This document shows positions 5,884 to 13,305 of a DNA stretch of 14,396 nt, piece after piece. The notes under the pieces were generated by a model. That model did no database searches. It was not told the DNA's origin and saw only the letters and a program-made list of their open reading frames with translations. Position numbers and translations under genes: made by a program. How positions within the stretch are numbered: position 1 is the first letter of the stretch; each line of letters starts with the position of its first letter. The stretch lies in NCBI GenBank assembly GCA_002451165.1, contig DKBH01000121.1:24670-39065 (forward strand), read 5' to 3'. The stretch comes from Nitrospiraceae bacterium UBA6905. GTDB taxonomy: Bacteria > Nitrospirota > Thermodesulfovibrionia > Thermodesulfovibrionales > UBA6898.

Positions 5884-7881
5884 TTATTTCTTGAGCATTT
5901 TCCGCGCCTGTGCAACGATATTGTCCCGGGTAAAGCCGAATTTCTCGAAGAGGACTTTTGCCGGCGCCGATGCGCCGAAGCGGTCGATGCCGATCACGCT
6001 CCCCCTGAGGCCGACATAGCGGTACCAGCTTTGGGATGCGGCTGCCTCGACGGCCAGCCTTTTTTCGACCTTCAACGGGAGAACACGATCCCGGTATGCT
6101 GTAGGCTGCTGCTCAAAGAGTTCAAAGGAGACCATGTTAACGATCCGGGCCCGCACGCCGGTCTTATGCAGTTCTTCTGCAGCTGCGAGCGTGATATGGA
6201 CCTCTGCCCCCGAAGAAAGCAGGATAATATCAGGTGTGCCCTTACAGTCGAGGAGAATGTACCCACCCTTTTCCGCGCCGTCGGCCGGAGCATACCTGCT
6301 CCGGTCCAGCACCGGGAGATTCTGGCGTGAAAGGACAAGGGCATGCGGCCGCTTCGGGTCTGTGAGAGCGATCTTCCATGCAACGGCAGTCTCATTCGCA
6401 TCGGCCGGCCGGATAACATACAGGTGCGGCATTGCCCGGAGACTCGAAAGATGGCCTATGGGCTGGTGCGTGGGCCCATCCTCACCGAGGCCGATGGAAT
6501 CGTGGGTAAATACATAAACAACATGGGTCTCCATGAGAGCTGCGAGTCTGATGGCAGGACGCATATAGTCAGAGAAGACAAGGAATGTGCCGCCGTAAGG
6601 AATGAGCATTCTGCTCAAGGCCATCCCGTTCAGGATCGCGCCCATAGCGTGTTCCCGCACGCCGAAATGTATATTCCTTCCCCTTTTGGTCCCGCCGAAA
6701 TCGGGATATTTCTTCAGGTAGGTATTGTTCGACGGCGCCAGGTCGGCCGATCCTCCGATGAGGTGCGGCAACTTCTCGGCTATTGCATTGAGCACCTTGC
6801 CTGATGCACTCCGGGTGGCCACCGCTCCGTCCTCCGGCTTGAAGACCGGCAGCAGTTTTTCCCAGCCGTCCGGGTGCGTACCTGCCAACCGTTCATTCCA
6901 CGACTTAGCCTGCTCCGGATATCTCTTTGCATATCTCCGGAACTGGGATAGCCACGCCTGCTCAAGCTTTTTCCCCTGGAGGACTGCTTTCCTCATATGA
7001 CGGAGCGCCGGTGCAGGGATATAAAACTTCTTCAGGGGCCAGCCGAGATTCTGCTTGGTAAGTTTCAGTTCTTCTTCTCCGAGGGGAGATCCATGAGCGT
7101 CGGCAGTATCCTGCTTATGCGGGCTGCCGAAGCCAATATGGGTGCGGGCGATGATGATCGAAGGCTGCGAACGCTCTTTCTTTGCCGCTGCTATCGCCCT
7201 TTCTATTGCTTTCAGATCATTGCCCTCTACACGCTGTACGTGCCAGTTCAGCGCCGCAAAGCGTTTTGCCACATCCTCGGTGAAGGCGAGGTCCGTGGAA
7301 CCTTCGATGCTGATCTTGTTGTCCGAATAGAGATAGACGATCTTTCCGAGCTTCAGATGGCCGGCCAGGGATGCGGCTTCTGCCGAGACGCCTTCCATGA
7401 GGTCTCCGTCGCTCACGATCCCGTATATGGTATAGTCCACCACGGGAAACCCGGGTCGGTTGAACATTTCGGCAAGGTACTTCTCTGCCATGGCCATGCC
7501 GACGCCCGTTGCAAAACCCTGTCCGAGCGGGCCGGTGGTCGTTTCGATGCCGCAGTCAAGGCAGATTTCGGGATGGCCCGGGGTCTTGCTCCCCCATTGA
7601 CGGAAATTCTCGATATCATCGAGCGAAAGGTTGTGCCCTGTCAGGTGCAGGAGGCTGTACAGGAGCATGGATCCGTGCCCGGCGGAGAGCACGAAGCGGT
7701 CGCGATTCTGCCAGTGAGGATTTTTCGGGTTGTGCCGCAGGAATTTTGTCCAGAGCACGTAAGCCATGGCAGCATCTCCCATCGGCATGCCCGGATGGCC
7801 GGAATTGGCCTGCTGCACGGCATCGGCGGAGAGCATCCGGATGGTGTTGATGCAGAGCTGGTCAAGGTCAGTATGTTTCAC
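5884..7881 (-). CDS. tkt: Transketolase
   Basis: This is a thiamine-diphosphate- and metal-dependent enzyme that moves two-carbon ketol units in the pentose phosphate or reductive pentose cycles. The frame stays open upstream to 7971, but I place the start at GTG 7881 because GGGAGG lies five bases before it. The protein then has 665 residues (MKHTDLDQLCINTIR...), nearly the length of E. coli TktA. Visible motifs are SGHPGMPMG near the N-terminus, SAGHGSMLLY around residues 66-75, GPLGQG near 117-122, the ThDP/metal motif DGDLMEG...SDNKISIEG at 158-194, GSADL near 377, the REHAM segment with catalytic E410, and DGPTHQP near 468-474. It is followed by rpiB and diverges from an operon of unknown genes. 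Confidence 0.95.
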   Translation of the reverse strand: MKHTDLDQLCINTIRMLSADAVQQANSGHPGMPMGDAAMAYVLWTKFLRHNPKNPHWQNRDRFVLSAGHGSMLLYSLLHLTGHNLSLDDIENFRQWGSKTPGHPEICLDCGIETTTGPLGQGFATGVGMAMAEKYLAEMFNRPGFPVVDYTIYGIVSDGDLMEGVSAEAASLAGHLKLGKIVYLYSDNKISIEGSTDLAFTEDVAKRFAALNWHVQRVEGNDLKAIERAIAAAKKERSQPSIIIARTHIGFGSPHKQDTADAHGSPLGEEELKLTKQNLGWPLKKFYIPAPALRHMRKAVLQGKKLEQAWLSQFRRYAKRYPEQAKSWNERLAGTHPDGWEKLLPVFKPEDGAVATRSASGKVLNAIAEKLPHLIGGSADLAPSNNTYLKKYPDFGGTKRGRNIHFGVREHAMGAILNGMALSRMLIPYGGTFLVFSDYMRPAIRLAALMETHVVYVFTHDSIGLGEDGPTHQPIGHLSSLRAMPHLYVIRPADANETAVAWKIALTDPKRPHALVLSRQNLPVLDRSRYAPADGAEKGGYILLDCKGTPDIILLSSGAEVHITLAAAEELHKTGVRARIVNMVSFELFEQQPTAYRDRVLPLKVEKRLAVEAAASQSWYRYVGLRGSVIGIDRFGASAPAKVLFEKFGFTRDNIVAQARKMLKK

Positions 7882-7962
7882 GCGTGCCTCCCTGTGGTAT
7901 CGGTTCTGTTCTGACAAGACGGAAGAGTTCCCTTCATGCATGTCACACCCGGAAACCTCTTG

Positions 7963-7992
7963 ATGGTACACAAATCATATGTTCAAGGTCAA
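7963..7992 (-). promoter_or_regulatory. Weak candidate tkt promoter
   Basis: On the minus strand TTGACC (7992-7987) and TACCAT (7968-7963) are separated by 18 bases, about 80 bases before the GTG start. The -35 box is good and the -10 box is poor. If correct, initiation near 7956 would lie inside the longer possible tkt reading frame, again favouring GTG 7881 as the start. Confidence 0.3.
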
Positions 7993-8019
7993 TGCAATGC
8001 GGGTGTTGCGAGAAAGTAG

Positions 8020-8028
8020 TGCTATAAT
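8020..8028 (+). promoter_or_regulatory. Extended -10 promoter of the membrane-protein operon
   Basis: TGcTATAAT is a perfect extended -10 box without a matching -35 at 16-18 bases. Initiation near 8035 would give a leader of about 28 bases carrying the GAGGAG ribosome binding site at 8051-8056. It supports ATG 8063 over the earlier in-frame starts (7979, 8027), which lie upstream of or inside this box. Confidence 0.55.
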
Positions 8029-8062
8029 GAAATGCAATCCTAAATATACTGAGGAGTCAGAG

Positions 8063-8803
8063 ATGAAGCAGATGCGCTGGTACGTCACCCTGTCGATCGT
8101 TCTTATTGCGCTTTCGGCCGTCTTTTATTTTATACAGGTCGAGATTTTCCACAAGGAAGGCGACACCTTATTTTATATGCTCCAGGACATAGCCTTTGTG
8201 CCGGTGCAAGTCCTGCTCGTCACGCTCTTCCTGAACCAGCTGCTCTCGGTTCGGGAGCGGCGAGCAAAGTTCAAGAAGCTCAATATGTTGATCGGCACGT
8301 TCTATGTCGAAGTAGGGACCGAGCTTATCAAACGGCTGGCGAAGTTCAGTTCGGATATTTCATCGGTCCAGGAACGGATGCTCGTCATGACCCGGTGGAC
8401 GGACAGGGACTTTGCGGCGGCCCAGGCGGCGCTGCAGAAGACAGATCCCCGTATTGACAGCAGAGGTGCGGGCCTCGGTGAACTGAAAGGTTTTCTGATC
8501 TCAAAACGGCAGTTTCTCCTGAGTCTGCTCGCCAACCCGAACCTGCTCGAGCACGATGTCTTCACCGACCTGCTCTGGGCGGTGTTCCACCTCGCGGAAG
8601 AGTTGTTTGTTCGGGAGAGTCTCGAGGGCCTTCCCAAGGCCGATTATGATCATCTCTCAGGCGACATCAAACGTGCTTTTGCGCATATCACCGTCGAATG
8701 GCTGTCGTATATGAAACATCTGAAGGCTGATTATCCCTATCTCTTTTCCCTGGCGGTGAGGATGAACCCCATGGACCGGAACGCGGACCCCGTGCTGAAA
8801 TAA
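8063..8803 (+). CDS. Two-helix membrane protein of unknown function
   Basis: I do not recognise a named family. From ATG 8063 (GAGGAG six bases upstream) the protein has 246 residues. Two hydrophobic segments at about 7-26 and 38-61 flank a short charged loop (HKEGD). A basic stretch follows (RERRAKFKKL, 64-73), which by the positive-inside rule puts the large C-terminal part in the cytoplasm. Residues 74-246 look helical and soluble, with no catalytic motif or cysteine that I can identify; conserved-looking stretches include NMLIGTFYVEVGTELIKRL and LLWAVFHLAEELF. It is followed after 18 bases by a 68-residue CxxC protein, almost certainly in the same transcript. The helical hairpin plus cytoplasmic helical domain would suit a scaffold or sensor, but that is a guess. 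Confidence 0.8.
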   Translation: MKQMRWYVTLSIVLIALSAVFYFIQVEIFHKEGDTLFYMLQDIAFVPVQVLLVTLFLNQLLSVRERRAKFKKLNMLIGTFYVEVGTELIKRLAKFSSDISSVQERMLVMTRWTDRDFAAAQAALQKTDPRIDSRGAGLGELKGFLISKRQFLLSLLANPNLLEHDVFTDLLWAVFHLAEELFVRESLEGLPKADYDHLSGDIKRAFAHITVEWLSYMKHLKADYPYLFSLAVRMNPMDRNADPVLK

Positions 8804-8821
8804 CCGAGAAGAGGAGGCAGC

Positions 8822-9028
8822 GTGGCTGAGGAAAAGGACGTGAAGATCGACTTCTGCCTGGGGAAGGAAAGCCAGGACGCATCGAACTACGCAGAGCTGC
8901 TCAAGCATGTCGGTCACCATCTGCAGGTCGTCTCGTTTCCGCGGGACCTTCAGGTTCTTAAGGTTGCACTGGAATGCGTTACCTGCAACAGGGTGCTGAT
9001 CGAGTACGACAACCCGGATTACGGATAG
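8822..9028 (+). CDS. Small CxxC protein of unknown function
   Basis: This is a 68-residue protein starting at GTG 8822, with GAGGAGG at 8811-8817 just upstream. It has no signal peptide or membrane segment. A single CVTC motif sits at residues 52-55 and a lone cysteine at 12. A half zinc-ribbon or thiol pair is possible, but four ligands are not present. The short acidic tail EYDNPDYG follows. It lies 18 bases after the membrane-protein gene and ends nine bases from the convergent phosphohexomutase stop. The strong ribosome binding site and operon position support it as a real gene; its function is unknown. Confidence 0.7.
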   Translation: MAEEKDVKIDFCLGKESQDASNYAELLKHVGHHLQVVSFPRDLQVLKVALECVTCNRVLIEYDNPDYG

Positions 9029-9037
9029 TAGACGGCA

Positions 9038-10666
9038 TTACATTCCCAGTGCCTCACGGGTTATGCGCTCCGCTGCCTCGAATATCGCTTTTTTGCCCTC
9101 TGCTGTCCGCGCCTCGATATAAAACCTGACTTTCGGTTCGGTGCCTGAGGGCCTGATCATCAGCCAGGAACCGTCATCAAGAACGAGCTTGGTCCCGTCC
9201 AGGGTGATAATGTCAATGACGGTTCGGTGCTGCCCCCCGAACTCCAGGACAGTGCCTTTCCGGTACTGTTGAGGAATCACGGAGAGCCTCCTGATCAGCG
9301 GTTCCCCCGCAAGTGAACGGTCGACTGCGATGCCCGAACGATCAGGGTAATAATGACCGAAGTCGTACATGAGCTCTTCGAGATATGCGCCGAGATTTCT
9401 GCCGGTGACCGCCATCATCTCTATGGCAAGGAGCAGACCGAATATGGCGTCTTTTTCGAGGGTATGGCTATAGCCGGATATACCGTCTGACTCCTCAAAG
9501 GCGATAATTGCGCGCTCGCCCGAGGATCTCCGAAGATAGGGGCGGAAGTTTTTGAATCCCACCTTCGTCTCCCTCACCGGGATGCCTAATTTGCCCGCGA
9601 TGGCATCGACGAAGTTGCTGGTGCCAACGGATTTGACCGCTACACCCTGTACGCCTTTGTATACATGGAGGAAATGAAGCGCCATGGCTCCGAAATAGTT
9701 CATCGGTATCTGGGTGCTGCCGTCGGAAAACCGGACGCGGTCGCCGTCGGGATCCATGATAACACCGAGCTTCAATCGGGCATTGCTTTGGGCGAGGGAT
9801 CGCTCTACGCCTGCCATGCTCTTTTCCGAAGGCTCCGGGGCGACACCCCCGAAGAGATAGTCGTCCTCTGTTCTCAAACAGGTGATGTTGGGGCTGGGAC
9901 CGAGAATTCTTTCTGCACGGCCGCGGGTAGCGCCATGAAGATGGTCAATGACGATCAAGCAGTCCTGCCGCCGCACGAAATCCCGTATCCGTCCGAGGTC
10001 CAGGGTTTTTCTCTCCTCCAGGTAGGCGAGATAACGGTCGGTGAGGTCGATTGATTCTGTCTTCTCCGGGGTCACCGCCGCAGGCACTGCTCCCTCCCGC
10101 ATCATACGATTTGCAATTTCCTCGATCTTCGCGGTGAGGTCAGATCCTGCAGGACCTCCGTCAGCGGGGTTGAACTTGAAGCCTGCGTAGTTCGGCGGAT
10201 TGTGGGAGGGCGTGAGGTTTATGCAGCAGGCGGCCTGCAGCATCTCGATGCCTGCTGAAAACTCGGGAGTGATTGCTTCGCCCGCGTACCATGTCCTGAT
10301 GCCCGCCTGCTGCAGAAGACCGATCACCTCCCTGCTGAAGGCAGGACCGAGAAAGCGGTTGTCATGGCCGACAATCACGCCGCGGTTCCGTATCGTGTCA
10401 AAGTCTGCCACACCCATCGCCTGCATGATTGCAGGGTCCTGCGACTGCAGCATTGCTACGATGGCAGCCGTTACGATGCGGACGTTCCTGAACGTATAGT
10501 CCGTGCCGATCTCGCCCCGCCAGCCGGAAGTACCAAAGACTATCTTTGCAGGCGCCGAGCTTTCCCTTGCAAATCTTTCTATTTCTGACAGGAGTCCCCG
10601 GTTTTTCGTTATGTCAGCAAGAATGGCTTTCCAGCAGGATGATGCATCAGTAAAAGGAACCGCCAT
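9038..10666 (-). CDS. Phosphoglucomutase/phosphomannomutase family protein
   Basis: This cytoplasmic alpha-D-phosphohexomutase moves phosphate between C1 and C6 of a hexose phosphate. ATG 10666 is chosen because GGAGG lies four bases upstream; a TTG at 10681 would add five residues. In the 542-residue form the N-terminal FGTSGWRGEIG is at about 44-54, and the catalytic phosphoserine loop TPSHNP has its serine near 154. The metal-binding DPDGDR has aspartates near 305, 307 and 309. The sugar-recognition loop FEESDGISG is near 390, and the phosphate-binding RPSGTEPKVRFYIE is near 505. All four domains are present. It is longer than bacterial ManB/GlmM (about 450) and resembles the longer phosphoglucomutases. 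The FEESDG loop differs from the GEESGG/GE.SGH forms, so glucose versus mannose preference is not decided. Confidence 0.93.
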   Translation of the reverse strand: MAVPFTDASSCWKAILADITKNRGLLSEIERFARESSAPAKIVFGTSGWRGEIGTDYTFRNVRIVTAAIVAMLQSQDPAIMQAMGVADFDTIRNRGVIVGHDNRFLGPAFSREVIGLLQQAGIRTWYAGEAITPEFSAGIEMLQAACCINLTPSHNPPNYAGFKFNPADGGPAGSDLTAKIEEIANRMMREGAVPAAVTPEKTESIDLTDRYLAYLEERKTLDLGRIRDFVRRQDCLIVIDHLHGATRGRAERILGPSPNITCLRTEDDYLFGGVAPEPSEKSMAGVERSLAQSNARLKLGVIMDPDGDRVRFSDGSTQIPMNYFGAMALHFLHVYKGVQGVAVKSVGTSNFVDAIAGKLGIPVRETKVGFKNFRPYLRRSSGERAIIAFEESDGISGYSHTLEKDAIFGLLLAIEMMAVTGRNLGAYLEELMYDFGHYYPDRSGIAVDRSLAGEPLIRRLSVIPQQYRKGTVLEFGGQHRTVIDIITLDGTKLVLDDGSWLMIRPSGTEPKVRFYIEARTAEGKKAIFEAAERITREALGM

Positions 10667-10696
10667 AAGCCCTCCATTCAATGTAGATGACCCACT

Positions 10697-10725
10697 ATTT
10701 TACGGCAAAGTCGAAGCACGGGCAA
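10697..10725 (-). promoter_or_regulatory. Candidate phosphohexomutase promoter
   Basis: On the minus strand TTGCCC (10725-10720) and TAAAAT (10702-10697) are separated by exactly 17 bases. Initiation near 10690 would give a leader of about 24 bases containing the GGAGG ribosome binding site before ATG 10666. Confidence 0.5.
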
Positions 10726-10775
10726 CGGCCGGGGATATCAGCGGCAAAGAAATAGCTACGCAGCGGCCCATGGGA

Positions 10776-10784
10776 TGATATAAT
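10776..10784 (+). promoter_or_regulatory. Extended -10 promoter of the HD-GYP gene
   Basis: TGaTATAAT is a perfect extended -10 box with no clear -35 partner. Initiation near 10791 would give a leader of about 29 bases with GGAGG at 10810-10814 and the GTG start at 10820. Confidence 0.5.
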
Positions 10785-10819
10785 TTCCTCAGAAGCAGAG
10801 ATCTTCAGCGGAGGGTAGG

Positions 10820-12085
10820 GTGCGGAACGGCCAAAAAATACGCTTAATCGATCTAATCATCTGCCTGTCGGACGCTATGGACTTTATCGATCCCGCAGTC
10901 GTCGACCACCACAAGCAGGTAGCTTACATTGCTTACAGCATAGCAGCAGAATTGGGACTCACCCCGAAGGAGCAGAAGGACCTTATCCTGGCGGGCTCAC
11001 TGCACGATATCGGGGCGTTCAGTTTGAAGGAGCGCAAGGATGCCCTCGCATTCGAACTGCGGAATCCGCACGGCCATGCACGAAACGGGTATGCTTTGCT
11101 CAGGCTTTTCGAGCCGCTTTCACAGGTGGCCGAGATAGTCCGTTTCCATCACGTCCCCTGGGACCACGGAGCCGGCAGGGAGTTCAGGGGGGCGGAGGTG
11201 CCGTTCTTCAGCCATGTCGTCCACCTGTCAGACCGGATCGCCGTGCTGGTGGACAAAAAGCAGGAGATCCTCGGCCAGTCCAGTAATATCTGCAGGGCGA
11301 TCCGGAAGAAATCCGGCAGCATGTTCTGTCCCGAACTGGTGGACGCCTTCCTGAAGGTGGCCTCACGTGAGTATTTCTGGCTGGACCTTGCTTCCCCGTC
11401 GATCCAGACCATCTTGTCACAGCGGCTGCGGTCTGCGCATATCGGCATCATCTCCCGGGACATGCTCGGCTTTTCAGAGCTCTTCTCGCGGATTATCGAT
11501 TTTAAGAGCCCCTTCACCGCCACCCATTCCAGCGGCGTCGCAGCGAGCGCGGAATTTCTTGCCGGAAAGATCGGCTTCAGCCGCAAGGAATGCACTGCCA
11601 TGAGGATAGCCGGGTATATGCACGATCTCGGGAAACTGGCAGTTCCCGTGGAGATACTGGACAAGCCAGCCCATTTGAACAGAAAGGAATATAATGTCGT
11701 CCGTCACCACACTTTTTATACTTACCGCATCCTCGAGCCGCTCGCCCCGCTGCATACCATCAACACCTGGGCAGCATATCATCACGAGCGGCTCGATGGG
11801 ACGGGGTACCCGTTCCATCTCAGGAAAAAAGACCTCCCGCTGGGGTCGCAGGTCATGGCTGTTGCCGATGTCTTTACCGCGCTGACCGAGGACCGGCCGT
11901 ACCGTGCGGGGATGAAACAATCCGGTGCCGTCAGGATACTCGATGAGATGGGTTCGCGCTCGGCTCTGAACGGCGAGATCGTTGCGCTTCTCAGCAAACA
12001 CTATGAGGAAATAGATATCTTGAGAATACGTGCGCAGGCAGATGCCCGGATGAAATACCGGGAGATCAATGCCGCAAGAACATAA
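10820..12085 (+). CDS. Tandem HD / HD-GYP cyclic dinucleotide phosphodiesterase-like protein
   Basis: This 421-residue cytoplasmic protein has two HD-type hydrolase modules and no membrane segment, REC, PAS or GAF domain. The start is GTG 10820, with GGAGG five bases upstream. The N-terminal HD domain (about 25-145) shows DHHKQVAYIAY at 29-39, SLHDIG at 60-65, HGHARNGY at 84-91 and FHH at 109-111. The C-terminal HD-GYP domain (about 230-400) shows ATHSSGVA with H236, MHDLGKLAVP with H268-D269, RHHTFYTYRIL, the diagnostic HHERLDGTGYP at 321-331, and ADVFTALTEDRPYR at 349-362. Both metal-binding sets look intact. HD-GYP proteins hydrolyse c-di-GMP. A similar HD plus HD-GYP layout is found in Vibrio cholerae 3',3'-cGAMP phosphodiesterases, so the substrate is open. 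It has its own promoter and no obvious partner gene. Confidence 0.93.
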   Translation: MRNGQKIRLIDLIICLSDAMDFIDPAVVDHHKQVAYIAYSIAAELGLTPKEQKDLILAGSLHDIGAFSLKERKDALAFELRNPHGHARNGYALLRLFEPLSQVAEIVRFHHVPWDHGAGREFRGAEVPFFSHVVHLSDRIAVLVDKKQEILGQSSNICRAIRKKSGSMFCPELVDAFLKVASREYFWLDLASPSIQTILSQRLRSAHIGIISRDMLGFSELFSRIIDFKSPFTATHSSGVAASAEFLAGKIGFSRKECTAMRIAGYMHDLGKLAVPVEILDKPAHLNRKEYNVVRHHTFYTYRILEPLAPLHTINTWAAYHHERLDGTGYPFHLRKKDLPLGSQVMAVADVFTALTEDRPYRAGMKQSGAVRILDEMGSRSALNGEIVALLSKHYEEIDILRIRAQADARMKYREINAART

Positions 12086-12180
12086 AAATAAGATAAACAT
12101 TGCTACGGTCTGACGGCAGGGAATTGGCTCTGCGCTGTCAGCTCCTGCAGCCGTTCACCTTCTCACGTCATAACGATCTG

Positions 12181-12189
12181 TGCTAATAT
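12181..12189 (+). promoter_or_regulatory. Extended -10 promoter of the LeuB-like gene
   Basis: TGcTAATAT is an extended -10-type box. A poor TTCTCA lies 18 bases upstream. Initiation near 12196 would give a short leader with GGGAGG at 12210-12215 before ATG 12220. The 134-base gap before it also holds an imperfect stem (12110-12115 with 12136-12141) without a T-tract, which I do not call a terminator. Confidence 0.4.
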
Positions 12190-12219
12190 AGCTGACTTTT
12201 TGTTGATGCGGGAGGTTGT

Positions 12220-13305
12220 ATGGTAAAAACATACTATATAGCGCTCATTCCGGGCGACGGTACCGGCCCCGAGGTGCTCCGGGAAGGTATCAAGGTCCTG
12301 GATGCTGCTGCAGCGAAGTTCGGCTTCAAGCTCGCCTTCACGGAGTTCGACTTCAGCGCTGCTCGCTATTTGCGGACAGGGGAAACACTTCCGGACAGCG
12401 CTGTCGATGAACTGAGAAAATTCAGCTCGATCTTCCTCGGCGCCATAGGACACCCTGACGTGAAACCGGGCATCCTCGAAACCGGCATCCTCCTTAAGGC
12501 CCGCTTTGCCCTTGATCAGTACATCAACCTCCGGCCGGTGAAGCTCTATCCCAATGTGGAGACGCCGCTCAGGGACAAAGGTCCGGAACATATAGATTTT
12601 GTGGTCATCAGGGAGAACACCGGAGGGATCTATACCGGCCACGGCGGCGCCACGCGCGTAGGAACAGCCGATGAGATCGCTACGCAGCTGATGGTGTATG
12701 ACCGCCGCACCGTAGACCGCTGCCTGAAGTATGCCTTCGAATTAAAGAAAAAGCGCAATGCAAAGGACCCCAAGTACGCGGAAAAGCCGATCACGCTCAT
12801 CCACAAGCGGAACGTGCTCACCCACTGCGGCGACCTCTGGTACCGCGCCTTTGAAGAGATGGGGGCAGCGCAGTATCCCGAGCTGAAGCGGGACTATAAT
12901 CACGTCGATGCTGCCAACATGTGGTTTGTCAAGAACCCTGAGTGGTTCGATGTAGCCGTCACGGAGAACCTCTTCGGCGACATCATCACCGACCTCGGCG
13001 CCATGATCCAGGGCGGGCTTGGGGTCGCAGCAGGCGGCAATATCAATCCTGACGGCGTTTCCATGTTCGAACCCATGGGCGGCAGTGCGCCGAAGTATAC
13101 CGGGAAGAATGTCATCAATCCCATGGCAGCCATCGGCGCGGCGATGATGATGCTTGATACCCTTGGCGAAACAGAGGCCTCCCAGGCGATCGAGGCCGCC
13201 ATGGTGGCGGCCATGCAGCAGATGAAGAGTCAGGCAGCAGGCCAGATGGGGTATTCCACGATCGAGGTGGGCGACATGGTCGCCGACCTCGTTGCCAAGG
13301 GGTAA
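12220..13305 (+). CDS. leuB: Isocitrate/isopropylmalate dehydrogenase family protein, probably 3-isopropylmalate dehydrogenase
   Basis: This is a cytoplasmic NAD-dependent decarboxylating beta-hydroxyacid dehydrogenase of 361 residues, a full-length family member. ATG 12220 has GGGAGG close upstream. Motifs in order are IPGDGTGPEVL near 10-20, LETGILLKARFALD at 86-99, INLRPVKLYP at 102-111, RENTGGIYTG with Y138, HKRNV with K196, and the metal-binding D230, D254 and D258 in HVDA and NLFGDIITD. The NAD-loop FEPMGGSAPKYTGK is at 283-296. The ETGIL segment aligns with the substrate-pocket ETGLL of IPM dehydrogenases and favours the leucine pathway. RENTGG and GGSAP differ from the common RELTGG and HGSAP of LeuB, so NAD-isocitrate, homoisocitrate or methylmalate dehydrogenase cannot be excluded. 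No leuA, leuC or leuD is adjacent. Confidence 0.88.
   Translation: MVKTYYIALIPGDGTGPEVLREGIKVLDAAAAKFGFKLAFTEFDFSAARYLRTGETLPDSAVDELRKFSSIFLGAIGHPDVKPGILETGILLKARFALDQYINLRPVKLYPNVETPLRDKGPEHIDFVVIRENTGGIYTGHGGATRVGTADEIATQLMVYDRRTVDRCLKYAFELKKKRNAKDPKYAEKPITLIHKRNVLTHCGDLWYRAFEEMGAAQYPELKRDYNHVDAANMWFVKNPEWFDVAVTENLFGDIITDLGAMIQGGLGVAAGGNINPDGVSMFEPMGGSAPKYTGKNVINPMAAIGAAMMMLDTLGETEASQAIEAAMVAAMQQMKSQAAGQMGYSTIEVGDMVADLVAKG

Noticed and set aside
6997..7914. Plus-strand open frame of 305 codons opposite tkt
   Set aside because: The minus strand encodes an unmistakable transketolase across the same bases. The plus frame shows no family motif and is a by-product of GC-rich codon use.
7882..7971. 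N-terminal extension of transketolase up to ATG 7971
   Set aside because: The added 30 residues do not resemble transketolase, and a clear GGGAGG ribosome binding site supports GTG 7881.
11474..12100. Minus-strand open frame of 208 codons opposite the HD-GYP gene
   Set aside because: It is antisense to conserved HD-GYP motifs, has no initiation signals and no recognisable domain.
12110..12141. Possible terminator between the HD-GYP gene and the leuB-like gene
   Set aside because: The stem is imperfect (six pairs with one G-T, then a bulge) and no T-tract follows on either strand.
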